NCBI GenBank assembly: GCA_022494885.1
Contig: JAGVSM010003417.1
Span: 412,090 to 476,089 of the forward strand
DNA from: Micrasema longulum
Lineage: Eukaryota > Arthropoda > Insecta > Trichoptera > Brachycentridae
DNA length: 64,000 nt
Direction: 5' to 3'
The notes below the pieces were generated by a model. It had not been told where the DNA came from. It ran no database searches and was given only the letters and a program-made list of their open reading frames with translations. Shown here one piece after another: positions 41,813-52,570 of this stretch (position 1 is its first letter; each line of letters begins with the position of its first letter). Position numbers and translations under genes: made by a program.

Positions 41813-42273
41813 AATAATAAATTTAAATTTTCAATTACGCTTATACGCTTTATACTATATATAACATTGTTAAAATAAATGATAGAGCGTTCAATACAAT
41901 ATGGACTCTCAAAAGATTTACCATTTTAGTCCAACAAATTCAACTATTTGATCATCTTTAAATATTTTTTATAATACCAGAATATAATTAAGAAGTTCTT
42001 GAACGAAGTTCTTTGCAAAACTCTGTACAGTATCTATTGCTAAGCGTTTCTCCTTCTATCGCAGAGTTAGGTAAATGACGTATTTCAGGAGAGGCTCTTC
42101 TCCATTACTCCTTGAGGGGAAGAAGTTCACCGGAAGGTAATGATCTAAAACTAATTAAACCACAACCGATGAATGGAAGCGCGATACAGTACAAACGTAG
42201 TACCTAGAATCTTGAGCAAGAGTTTCAAGGAGAAAAGAAGGGTGAAGTTTTTTTTTTTTTTGTTAATTCACTA
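41813..42273. other. Unassigned
   Basis: AT-rich with no repeat assigned. Confidence 0.35.
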
Positions 42274-42350
42274 AACTTTTGATAAAAAGAACTTTTGATA
42301 AAAAGAACTTTTGATAAAAAGAACTTTTGATAAAAAGAACTTTTGATATT
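42274..42350 (+). repeat. 16-bp tandem repeat, ~4.8 units
   Basis: Perfect copies of AACTTTTGATAAAAAG begin at 42274, 42290, 42306 and 42322, with a partial unit at 42338. A poly-T run precedes the array. Confidence 0.97.
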
Positions 42351-42365
42351 TAACATCTTGAGAAA

Positions 42366-42455
42366 AGTAAGTCAAAAGTGAGGGTATTTGAAAGGGGAAG
42401 TGAGGTTACTGACCGCATAAAAATGTATACAACGAATGTCCAAATGTACTGAAAG
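42366..42455 (+). pseudogene. RTE/R4-like short fragment
   Basis: Reads KSKVRVFERGSEVTDRIKMY. The same ~75 bp recur at 43150-43222, where the similarity continues. Confidence 0.5.
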
Positions 42456-42634
42456 AGATCAGTTTGTATGGTCCCAATAATTATACGAGAGCGAGATTTT
42501 ACGCACCAAGAAACCGTACAAATGCAAGTCAGAATTCATCCATTAATAGGGCAAATCTATTTATATATTCGTATATTTAGATATAATTATATGGGATTTA
42601 CAAAAAATAGGGTATAGAATGTATGATCTGCGTG

Positions 42635-43090
42635 AAAATTTTCAACGCTTATCAGTTCATGGTTTACCTCTTCGTTCTAATTCTCAAGGCACTCTCTTAA
42701 TACCCATACACAATTCCTCTTTCTTCTCTAACTCATATAGTGTCCGTGCGGCTCGACTGTGAAATCATCTCCCATCCACCATCAAAGGGTTACTACATTA
42801 TCTCTGTTTAAATCACGTCTGAAGAAACATCTCCTTTCTCTTCCTTAATCTCTCCTCCTTTCTTTTTTCCTCTTTCCTCTTTTTTCCCTTTTCCTATTGA
42901 GTAATAGTTTTGATGTAAGGTCATTTAATAACAAATACGTTTATTTCTATCTTTATATTTCTTTAGCTTTTTAATCTTTTTTTCTATTAAATATGTTCTG
43001 TAACTTGAATTATAAAAATAATGGGTAGGAAGAAATTGCCATTTGGCAATAAGCCCGCCAATGTACAAATAACATTATGTACAAAAAGTT
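42635..43090 (+). pseudogene. LINE-C C-terminal fragment and 3' end
   Basis: Reads LSVHGLPLRSNSQGTLLIPI, HNSSFFSNSYSVRAARL, stop (in place of Trp), NHLPSTIKG. The 3' UTR ends with GGAAGAAATTGCCATTTGGC, AATAAGCCCGCC near 43060, complementary in order to 24600-24640. Confidence 0.75.
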
Positions 43091-43129
43091 AAATAATTCA
43101 AATTTATATGATGTATGCCTGGAGAGTGA

Positions 43130-43408
43130 ATTGGCGATGAACGAAAGTATGTCGAAAGTGATGGTATTTGAATGGGGAAGTGAGGTTACTGACTGCATAA
43201 TAAATGTATACAACGAATGTCTCGAACAAGTATAAGAATTTGTGTATCTGAGAAGTATGTTTTCAAGAGATGGAAGAGTAGGAAAAGATGTTTATGGGGA
43301 GTGAATGCGGGCAACAAAATGAACGGAGCACTAAAAACGGTAATTGCTAATAAAAATATGTCAATCGAAGCTAAACTGGCAGTGCGCAACTCATTTTTAT
43401 CGGTGTAA
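43130..43408 (+). pseudogene. RTE/R4-like LINE fragment
   Basis: Reads NESMSKVMVFEWGSEVTDCI, YNECLEQV, then FVYLRSMFSRDGRVGKDVYG and KMNGALKTVIANKNMSIEAK. It parallels 13685-13880 (FVYL.SMFTR, .GALKST.ANKCLS.E.KLA). Frameshifts and truncation on both sides. Confidence 0.7.
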
Positions 43409-43619
43409 ATCGAATCGGCGCAAAACGACGTTTACCTGTATACTATTACATTAATACGAAAAAACCCACAAAGGTATGGCCTGTGTGTGCGTATACATTT
43501 TTTTTTAAAATTTCAATAAAGGCTACTGGAAGAATACGATAGATATAAAAAAATAAAAAAATAGTGTTAATATTAGAAAACAATTTTATATAAATAAAAA
43601 TGAGAAAATTAGAATAAAG

Positions 43620-44045
43620 GTACATTAACAAATTACAAAAGGGATGGAGAACATTAAAGAGAAGGGAATATATAAGTCTAGGCATTTACAAGGCTTATGA
43701 CCTATCATTGGGGGGGTTAAGGTGGCAACTTTACACACTGTGTAACATTCATCATGTTTCCTATATTTGAACATCGTTATTTCTTCAACTCTTCCATCTG
43801 TTGTTAAATGATAATAAAGAGCCGAAACCTTTATTTTTGTGAATAGATTCATCTGATTGAATTATTTCACATACCAGACAACGCCTAAAAACAGTTTTCT
43901 AAAATCAGTAAAGTGGTCACTTAAACCAGCCAATGACAGGTCATAAGCCTTGTTGTAGTTGTAATTTGTTCAACTTAATGAATCCCCAGAGGGTGAAATC
44001 TAGTCTATTATCTGCAAATATTTGGACAAACTCAAAATATTTTAA
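43620..44045 (+). mobile_element. MITE-M copy with inverted right half
   Basis: The plus core at 43670-43830 (TCTAGGCATTTACAAGGCTT, CACTGTGTAACATTCAT, CTTCCATCTGTTG) is followed by an inverted segment 43905-44045 (AAACCAGCCAATGACAGGTC, ATAAGCC) ending in the terminus GGACAAACTCAAAATATTTT. Confidence 0.8.
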
Positions 44046-44570
44046 TAAAAGTATATGCTATTCATTAAAAAAGAAACTATTTAGATCTGATTTTTTTATT
44101 CATAATTTTTAATTATATAATAATCCTTTGGCTGTGACTTGTTAAAATCAAAAGAGTTAATAGCCTGATGTAGTCCGCCCCAAAGTGTTCTTTTTTTCTT
44201 GATACATTGTGTTTGATTTTTCAATATCCACGATAATTTTGTTAAGTTTAGTTTATACAGGACGGCCCTTCCCCTGTATTTCATGAGTAGGAGAAGCTGG
44301 TACCTAATAGTTCTAGATATCATTTTTTTTTCATCATTTAGTATTCTTCGAAATTGTTTAAATTTCTTTGTAAATGTTTTTTTTCTTTTTTTTTCTTGAT
44401 TTTATTTAAAAGTACAAAATATTTATTTTTATAATTTTTTTATCAGTATGTATTTATATGTATATTTATACTAGTTACCTAAGTGGTACTTTTAAATAAT
44501 AATACATGTAATTTAAAAAGAAAAATATTCATTTAGTGTTATTCAAAATTATTTTATATTATATTATATT
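44046..44570. other. Unassigned, T-rich
   Basis: A 75-codon minus-strand frame at 44096-44323 could be degraded LINE coding, but no motif is clear. Confidence 0.3.
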
Positions 44571-44700
44571 TTAATTTATTTGGGAAATCAACAGATACAT
44601 ATTTATAGTAAACAAAACAAATATAGTACAAAAACTCAGAACTAATAACAGATTTCCACATAGTATACAAAGTTAGTAAAGAAAATATATATTTAATTTT
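44571..44700 (+). repeat. LINE-G 3' end fragment
   Basis: TTTGGGAAATCAACAGATAC, AAAACTCAGAACTAATAACA and ACAAAGTTAGTAAAGAAAAT match 23035-23150. Confidence 0.65.
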
Positions 44701-45520
44701 TTTATAAATATGTGTTGCTTTCTTACTTTTTTTTCTTTCTTTTTACAGGTTCAAAATATTTCTATGACAAAATATTTTATTTGTCAAGTATTTTTATAAC
44801 TAGTAATATAATTTTTAAACTGTGTATCTTTTTTTTTTTACTCCTTAATTTGTAAATACCTGTGTAGTAATAATTTGTTTTAAATACTATATTTTACTTA
44901 TTCTACTTACATGTATGTATTTTATCGTATATGCAACTTATATGTAAAAGGCACTAAGTGTCGTTTATTTTAATAAAATAAAAACAAAATCATTGCTTAT
45001 TATGCCGCAAAGTCACCTCGGGTAACGGTAAATAATTTTAAAATGCAAACAAACAAATGCCTTATTGAAGTCAAGTAATTTGATCAGACGCCCAGGCGTA
45101 CCGAATGAACTCAGATAATTCTACCTCAACACTGTGTTTTGAAATTAAATACAGTAAAAAAAAACAACGGTAAAGTAAATAAGATTATAAAAAAGGCGAA
45201 GATATCAATTTCAACTTTTCAGAATTATATTTCAGGTTTAGAAAGGGATTTTTTTTGTTAGGATCGCAACGCGAGCGATGTGGAAAAATAAGTTTCAGGA
45301 ATTCTGTCCTGAAATTCTAGCTTTAATGATTTCGTACAAGTTGGGTTTAGCAAAAGGAAGGAATGGAATAAAATGAGAAGAGACATATTGTATCGCGGGT
45401 CTACGTTCCCCAACAGTCGCTAATGGGTCGCTATTATTAAACAAGACTACTGTTTGGTAAACTACTCGTTAAAAGTTTAAGTAGCGTCATTAGAAACTGG
45501 GAGAATTTATCGCGGTCCAG
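44701..45520. other. AT-rich, nothing recognised
   Basis: No motif. 45000-45130 is less AT-rich but shows no frame. Confidence 0.35.
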
Positions 45521-45529
45521 CTTTTAAGA

Positions 45530-45640
45530 GGATATGCGGGACAGAGAAATTTGATGAGTAAGATATTGGAAAATAGTTTTTCTGTCTACGCGAAAAAGAC
45601 AAATGCACGTCAGACTGATTATGCTTATTAATTACTTCTA
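45530..45640 (+). repeat. Dispersed repeat shared with 2237-2350
   Basis: AGAGGATATGCGGGACAGAG, ATATTGGAAAATAGTTTTTC and CTGATTATGC align by eye with the earlier copy. Confidence 0.5.
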
Positions 45641-45709
45641 TTTCTTACATTACTATAGAATGAGTTTCTAGAAACCATATCTCAATTATCATTTCAATTA
45701 CCACACTAC

Positions 45710-45910
45710 CGGAAGTCAAACTAGAGGATGGGTCATGGGGTCTACCACAAACTACAAATTCGGGCAAAGAATTTTCAGGTTTTTGGGCCCCAAAATATTC
45801 AGTATGTTACCCAAACATTACGAAACCGTGACCCGGATTAAATTCAATAAATTTGTAAAAAAATGGTTACTGGGTTTAGGTCGAGAAAAATCGGAAAATT
45901 AACTCAAAAA
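45710..45910 (+). pseudogene. LINE-J C-terminal fragment
   Basis: Reads, with one frameshift, KLEDGSWGLPQTTNSGKEFS / RIFRFLGPKIFSMLPKHYET, VTRIKFNKFVKKWLLGLGRE. It has the G...F...GPKI...LP........FK..VK.WL order of LINE C-termini. Confidence 0.6.
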
Positions 45911-46380
45911 CATTCTTACATAATAAATTATAGGAATAAATATTCTATAACTGTAAAGATAATTAACTAGTAGGTAGTAGTATTATTGTTTATTTTGCAT
46001 AAAAACGACTTTAATATATTGTTTCAAATCTCAAACTAAATGTTAATCCAATTTTATTTATAAGCGGAATTGAACTAAAACACGTATTTTTATTCCTATA
46101 ATTAAAATTCTGTATCACCAAGAAATATTAATAGAAAAACTTAATTTCTTAAATGTGGTTATGATATTATAATATACGACTTAATTATTTTATTGGACAT
46201 AGTTAATTGAATCGTGCGTTTCGCAATACGTCATACAACACTTCCTCTTAATATCCTTATCCGCTTAGATGATTCATATAGCAATTTATTGGAATATCAA
46301 TTGCAGCGTAGGTGTATCAATCATTTGTTACGAGAGTGCAAGGAATTAAGAAAAATTGTGAAATGCGAAGAAAAAAACCA
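45911..46380. other. Unassigned
   Basis: A plus-strand frame from 46214 (DDSYSNLLEYQLQRRCINHL) has no recognised family. Confidence 0.3.
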
Positions 46381-46382
46381 CT

Positions 46383-46446
46383 TTTCATTTCGACCTTGTC
46401 GGAGAATCGAACTCGGGACTCCGGGCGTTGTAATAACCACAAGATA
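46383..46446 (-). mobile_element. tRNA-like SINE head fragment
   Basis: The minus strand reads ATCTTGTGGTTATTACAACG, CCCGGAGTCCCGAGTTCGAT, TCTCCGACAAGG: A-box-poor but with a clear B box and closing stem. Confidence 0.45.
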
Positions 46447-47790
46447 ATCATAAAAAAAAATGAAACCTTTGATTTTTGAACTGTTTTTATTCGAATTCAT
46501 TTTTGTGTCTGTGCCATGGAACGCATTTTGCCATTTCGTAGAGTGATATTGCATCATTTTGCTCTTATTTGTATGTGATGTGTCCTGCTCGTATTTTTTT
46601 ACGTTACCAACAATACATGTAAATAACGTTTTTATTTTTGTATATGTGTATTTTTGTAATTATTTTTTGTCATTATCATTTCAAATATCTGATAAATAAG
46701 TTTAGTATTGTATCCTATTTAATTTGTATATAAAACATTTCAGCTCAATACGGGGTTTTACCTAAAGAACTGAAATAATATGTTCAACCCAACGTAACTG
46801 AATTTTTGTATTTGAATAAAAAAAAATATTAAAAAACTTATTATAATGTTATGTCGTGTTGTCTCGTCTGGTTAGTCAGGGAAGCCATTGTAGTGTTTTT
46901 GTTGTTTTTTTAATCAATTTTTTTTCTTAGCAATTTAAGTTTTTTTTTATATTCAACGCCTTAACATCTGAACTGACCTTTTATCCGAATATTTCCCACA
47001 GTTAAACAATTTGCTATTAAAACCTTTTTTCTATGATATCGCTATTTTTCGTTATTATCAAATACTAAGTGGAGCACGTGGACATCACCAGACCGCCTCC
47101 AGCAGACTAGAGGCGGTTAAAAAAAATAAAACAGTTTTTCTGTAGAAACAGCTGAATCCGTATCACAAAAACAAATTGAATTGTTACTGTAACGAAAAAC
47201 TAGTCAGAATATTATTAATTCACAAATTAAACAGTGGCCTTATGCTGTAACTAATTCATTTCGTAAATTTATTCGTATCGTATGAGAGGGAACGAGATCG
47301 AAATATAGTTTTGATTGCGTTAGAATAAGATGGATATATGATAAACGAACGACCTTACGAAACGAAATTGTGACAGAATAAGCCCGGTACTTATTAATTT
47401 GCAAATTCACGTGATTTATTTTTGTGAAACTGTTTCAGCAGCTGGTTGTACCAGATTTTTGCCTTCGCTGCTCTAATCTGTTATTTTTAAACGAATTTAC
47501 AAATCAGCTAATTCACGAAACGGTGGCTATAACTGCTACTCTTTTTAAATAACCGAAACGTCTCAAAATGTTTTAAACGTCCCAAATACAGAATACCAAA
47601 TCGTTAGCTATCACTCTCGCTTCCTCCCACGTCGATCGTGCATCTTCACGCCTCGCACCCTCAAAACGCTCGTCATGGGAGGCTGCTACGTTCGTTATCA
47701 GACTTTAATAATTATAAAAACGAACCACTTTATATCTAATATTTTTCTCAAGCACTAACTCTTAAAACTCACAAGTTTGATGTTTTAAGT
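46447..47790. other. Long unassigned stretch
   Basis: Contains a short 8-bp GC stem at 47092-47117 (ACCGCCTC/GAGGCGGT). Mostly AT-rich with no coding motif. Confidence 0.35.
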
Positions 47791-47794
47791 TTTA

Positions 47795-48205
47795 TTAATT
47801 TATTTATATATACGCCCAATGGGCATTTTTATGGACACATTTATACAAAGAAAATTATTCTAAAAAAAATAGAAAGACTCAATGGTTTATAGTAGACTTT
47901 GTGGGAGTGGAAGCGGGAGAAAGGTGTTTATAATTGAATTTGATTCAGTAATCGTTTGAAAGAAGACAACTTGTTATCAAAGAAATCAAGACTGGTATGT
48001 TTGTTGGCAGACCTAAGAATTCTGGGCATAGGGGAATGAAAACCATAGTTAGTTCTATGGATATTGGTATGAAAGAGTTAGTTTTGTGTGAGGTTTCTAG
48101 TTGGGATATTTAATTTTTTTGAGCTCAGTAGTTCAGGCGCATCAAATAGTGAGTTGAGAATTTTAAATAGGACTATAAGGTTGGATTTATTTCGACGGTC
48201 TTGAT
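47795..48205 (-). pseudogene. LINE-B fragment, no intact frame
   Basis: The nucleotide sequence parallels 6005-6400 in the same orientation (ACGCCCAATGGGCATTTTTA, CAAAGAAATCAAGACTGGTA, GTAGTTCAGGCGCATCAAAT, TTATTTCGACGGTCTTGA). Many stops. Confidence 0.8.
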
Positions 48206-48209
48206 ATTA

Positions 48210-48290
48210 AAATAAAATTTCACGTCTACCCTGCCAGGAATCGAACCAGGATATCTAGAATAGTAGGCAAATGCGCCAGTCACTTAAATT
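48210..48290 (-). mobile_element. tRNA-like SINE head
   Basis: The minus strand has AAGTGACTGGCGCATTTGCC, TACTATTCTAGATATCCTGG and TTCGATTCCTGGCAGGGTAG, a tRNA-like fold with a B box. It adjoins the broken end of LINE-B. Confidence 0.5.
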
Positions 48291-48764
48291 TCCCTTTCGA
48301 CGTATTTTTACTTATTTCAAAATATACGTAAACACATAAACAAACTATTATCGGACAAAAAATAACATTAGTGAATTTTCTCAAGAGACACGAAACTTAA
48401 ATTTAGGTTTCTGAGCTTTGATATCATATAACTAACTCCTGACCCCAATACCCCCTACCCTACTGAAGTAACCTTCTAAGGTTTTTAATATTTGATCCAG
48501 CCCTAAGGCGACCGTTCCTTGGACCCTATTTGTGTAAGCCAATTTTTATTCTTGTTTTGTCTAGCCTAGAAAACACGTCTAAAAAGGAATTATACTTTAT
48601 TTGAGAATTTTTAAAAACACACATTTCAAGAAAAAAAACAATATCATTTTATTTTGACTAAGAATACGTCTTTTCTCTTGGCCTCCGTTCCAGAAAATCG
48701 TGCGTCACTTTTTAATTATATAATAGTCTTTATATTTACAAATATATATATATATTTTTAGTGC
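48291..48764. other. Unassigned, includes one arm of a flanking duplication
   Basis: 48588-48675 is repeated at 49488-49570 (AAACACACATTTCAAGAAAA, ATCATTTTATTTTGAC, AGAATACGTC). Confidence 0.5.
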
Positions 48765-49460
48765 ATAATATATACTAGCGAACCAGACAGACGTTGTCCT
48801 GCATGAATGTTTGCCTGCATATTAGCTTGGATTTGAAAAAAAAAGATAAATAGGTACCTAGGTACTTGTTTATGATTGAATTCCAAAACTAAAAATTATG
48901 AATATTCAAATACTGAATTTAATTAAGTACCTATTCACCTGTTTATGGTTGAATTCCAAAACATAAAATAATAAATTTTAATATAAACCTTTTTTTGCAA
49001 ATGTCAAACTCGGCTCTTCTCACCAACAGGGGTGCATTTTATTCATGAATGCGATTTTTAAAAATGTATTGAATGTCAGTTAATATTATTTTAGTATTAC
49101 TAAAAATCCAGTAAAACGACATAAATGGAAAGAAATTACAAGAAATTATAGGAAATAATGTGATCGGAATCCATATAAAGTGAATGTTGGTAAACATTTA
49201 AAAACATTTAATTTTTTAAATACAAAAAACAACATCCTTACATTTTTTTGTACATGCATTCTCGTCGAATGCAACCCTGGTAGGTCGATAAAAAAACTAT
49301 GCTCCTACCTTTTTTTGACAGATTCGATTGTTCGAGTATCTACGAACACGCCCAGCGCAAAAATCTACATTTCGCTGAAAACTGCACGTAAATCGGTTTA
49401 GCCGTTTAGGAGTTCAGTGACATCACGCGTACAGAAGAATTAATATAAAGATATATATAC
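48765..49460 (+). mobile_element. Non-autonomous insect-type element (ACTAGCG...AGCCGTTTAGGAG)
   Basis: Starts TATACTAGCGAACCAGACAG, ACGTTGTCCTGC and ends AAATCGGTTTAGCCGTTTAG, GAGTTCAGTGACATCACGC, TAATATAAAGATATATATA. This head and tail are typical of a very widespread insect repeat type. The centre has an internal duplication (TAGGTACTTGTTTATGATTG / CACCTGTTTATGGTTG). A partial copy lies at 51845-52198. Confidence 0.6.
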
Positions 49461-50291
49461 AATAACTTATATAATAATAATAACTATTATTATACTTCAT
49501 TTGAAACAATTTTAAAACACAGATTTCAAGAAAAAAACTATATCATTTTATTTTGACGTAGAATACGTCAAAATCAAGCGTTACTTTGTAAGTGTGAAAT
49601 TTTGTCGATGTTTAAAAAAACATTTGGATAATTTGAAAATATTGGTGCTTAAATCAACTTCAGTCCAAAAAGAAGTATAAAAACTTGACAATAGAAATTT
49701 AAAAACTTTTGAATATGGGTTTCAGATAAAAATTTATTTAATGAAATTATTCAGGCCTTTTAGGCTGTGCCCGTGTCATAATAATTGATATTAAAAAAGT
49801 ACGTAGTAAAATAAATTAAAATATAATATGATGTGATGCAATAGAACAATGCAGAAAAGAAAAGTATAAATAATTCAATTCCAAAGATGGTAAAATAAAA
49901 AGAAATCAGTTATAAATATTACATTTTAAAAATTTTGCGAAATTTTCGGCAGATTTTTTTTTTGGAGCGATACGTTCACGTTAAGCAAATCGCTATTGTG
50001 GCCGTTGGCGGCCGCGCGCTGTGATGGGGATCATAACTGTTCCACGGAAATAGCTTGGCCGTCTATCTCGGTGGCGATATCTCGGGACAATATTTTGTCC
50101 TACAAATTGCTATTTACACGTGGACAATGACCGACTCCTGGGACAAAACAATATTGTATTGTCTATGTGTAAAAGGCTTTTAAATGTAATAATAACTGTA
50201 TATTCCTAGAACAATACCCGAATACAATACGGAAACCTATAACAAAACGTTGAATTATGTATTCTATAAAAATATAATAAAATTCACTTAC
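49461..50291. other. Intronic sequence 3' of the exon
   Basis: 49975-50160 contains a GC-rich patch (GGCCGTTGGCGGCCGCGCGC) and ACAATATTTTGTCC / GGACAAAACAATATTGT inverted pieces. No exon of the neurobeachin gene could be found. Confidence 0.35.
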
Positions 50292-50387
50292 AGATCCTTT
50301 TCGTCCTGGAAAGCTGAAGAAAACGTCTGGACCATTTCTATGTGGCATCTGGCGAAGGACATTAAGGAGTTTCGCAGAATGTCTCGG
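50292..50387 (-). CDS. Single exon of a neurobeachin / rugose-like gene
   Basis: On the minus strand a T-rich tract ending TTTAATTTTCAG precedes 96 bases, and the donor GTAAGTGAAT follows. The exon is 32 codons, phase 0 at both ends: PRHSAKLL, then [20 protein letters not shown], then RKGS. From knowledge of the family, neurobeachin proteins (BEACH-domain, large PKA-anchoring and membrane-traffic scaffolds; Drosophila rugose) have WPRH..KLL.VL..MP.R.GPD.FF.FPG followed by the ConA-like domain (LPP..KWPYQNGFT). The match, the splice sites and the open frame make this the best host gene candidate. The exons before and after are not found within the window, so the flanking introns exceed 13 kb (5' side) and 50 kb (3' side). 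A processed pseudogene is excluded by the intron borders. LRBA-like membership cannot be excluded from one exon. Confidence 0.85.
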
Positions 50388-51844
50388 CTGAAAATTAAAA
50401 AAAATAAAATTAAAACCATAAATTAACAATGGGTACACATTTTGTCTATTTCTATTGAAAAAAATACAAGCTTGATGTACTCCATCCGCATTTTATTTTT
50501 AGTCTAATTAAAAAAAAAACTAAATATTTTCAATCACATTTCATGCATAATTAGCAACTGAATATGTATGTAACAAATGTATTACATAAAAAAAAAATAT
50601 TTTTCCATCTGTCAGATTGTCGAAGAAATCAAAATGGACATTTTGTAAGTGTTGCCAGGGTAGTATTTTTTTTAACCCTACTTTGCTCATCTGATAAGAG
50701 AACTAATGAAAATTGGACCTCGGATTAAACAACTCTGTGGTCGATATTTGACTGACATTATCTTTAAAACATCAAAAATTATTTAACATCATATAAAAAT
50801 ATACGTTTAATGTAAAATTAAATTTGTTTTATATTTTAAGTTCAAAGTTCATTAATTCAACTACTCTTATTAAATGACCCTTTACTTATTTCCTCTGTTG
50901 TGTCAATCAATATTTCCGCGTGAAAAATAAAATTTTAGAGAAATCAACAGATTACTTTTTTTTACCTTACATTTGTGTTGTGATTATATTTTTTCCCATC
51001 GTGCAACATTACGCGGCTACATCACGAATGCGCGCGACTAAAGTGGGGCATAGTGGGGACACAGTCTGATGTAGTCAAATATGATTCTACGCTCCTTCTG
51101 GACTATTCTTAATTCTATTACATATACACTTTTTACATTTTTTAGGTTTTCTTGCGTTTCTTCAAATAACTTTATTTCCTTGTACATAAGGCAGTTCTGG
51201 AAAATTGATTTTGGTTTCTTTTCCAGTCTTTTATTTTAAGATTCTATTATCAATTGTCATTATATCTAAAAATTGAATAATTTTCTTTGATGAATCAAAA
51301 AATACCGTCCGCAAACAATTTGATTGTAAATACGCGCTGTGTGTATATAAACCCTTTGAAGGATTATTAAATTACTCAAAGTATGAAGAACAATGGCGGC
51401 ATGGAATATCGTTACTGAAATGGGTGGTATATTCGGCCTCCTGGCAAAATCAGTAAACCAGTAAAATGAGAATGAATCAATCCCCCTCGTACTCAATTAA
51501 AAAAGGTTTAAAATCCTGGCTACTTGGAAACGTCCTCGAGCGTGGACTCAGAAATAAATGAAAGGTTTAATATTGCTCCACTGTCATTATAACGTCTTTC
51601 GAGAAGAGGATGATTGAAATAAAATGGAATTGAAAAATAATGAGATAAAATTTTGAAGAATACAGAATTATAATGGGACGAAAATGTATTAAGTCTAAAT
51701 GATTCCGAAAAAAGAAAACAAGATGCCAAAGCTTATTTCTGTGGAATTTCGACAAAGAAGAAAATAAAATGGAGAAAATTGGTTAATTATGCAGTTTCAC
51801 ACGATAAGGTCTACGGAAGGTTGGGTGAAGATATTTATTTATTT
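50388..51844. other. Intronic sequence 5' of the exon
   Basis: AT-rich. One block at 51360-51440 looks acceptor-flanked but its frame closes and matches no family part. No repeat assigned. Confidence 0.4.
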
Positions 51845-52198
51845 ATTATAGACCCGACAGGCGTTGTCCTGCCCGAACGTTGGCTTGCCTGCTATTAGCT
51901 TGGAAAAATACTTTTAATTGATAAGTAGGTACCTAGATACATGTTTATGATTGAATCCCAAAACTAAAAAAATATTAATATTCAAATATCGAATTCTTTT
52001 TGCAAATTTCAAACTCGGCTCTTGTCACCAACAGGGGTGCACTTAATTCATGAATGCGATTTTTAAAATGTATTGAGCGTCAGTTAATATTGTTTAAGTA
52101 TTACCGGAAATCCAGTAAAGATACATAAATGGGAAGATATTAAAAGGAATGTAAGGAAAAAATCTAATTGGGATCTAAAAAATGAAAATCGGTTTAGA
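51845..52198 (+). mobile_element. Partial copy of the 48765 element
   Basis: GACAGGCGTTGTCCTGCCCG, CACCAACAGGGGTGCACTTA, TTCATGAATGCGATTTTTAA and TCCAGTAAAGATACATAAAT match 48785-49130. It ends at ATCGGTTTAG, where Repeat R begins. Confidence 0.7.
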
Positions 52199-52485
52199 CC
52201 GACGGGTCTTGATCTTCTTGATACGTTTATCTACGAATAAAAAGTGTCAAAAGTTTTGTTCAAACGAGCCATTTTTCCTTTAATTCCGATTTATTAAAAT
52301 TTTTAATCGTTTTGAGGTTGGCACTTTTTTTCTTAAAAGTCTTAAAAACATGAGAGAGAAATAAGTGAATTTTGAAGTCGAATTGTAATCCGACATAACT
52401 GTTAGATTGTGATAAACGAGCGGCTAAATGCAAAAATAATCTCGTTAGGTTCTGTCCTATAGTTAGAAAGTTTATATATTTGTCA
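52199..52485 (+). repeat. Repeat R, 3' half
   Basis: GATACGTTTATCTACGAATA, GATTTATTAAAATTTTTAAT, CGTTTTGAGGTTGGCACTTT and TTAGGTTCTGTCC align with 12735-12985. Confidence 0.75.
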
Positions 52486-52570
52486 AATTTCATTTCCATG
52501 AATATATTTTGCATAATGTACCTTGTAAAGTGCCGCTTAATAAAGTTAATATTAACAGATTAATATCATT

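Noticed and set aside
47092..47117. 8-bp GC stem followed by T and A residues, like a bacterial terminator
   Set aside because: The setting is a eukaryotic intron; a short stem alone has no meaning here.
51360..51440. Possible second exon on the minus strand (TTTTGCCAG acceptor, EAEYTTHFSNDIPCRHCSS)
   Set aside because: The frame soon closes, there is no good donor, and it matches no part of neurobeachin known to me.
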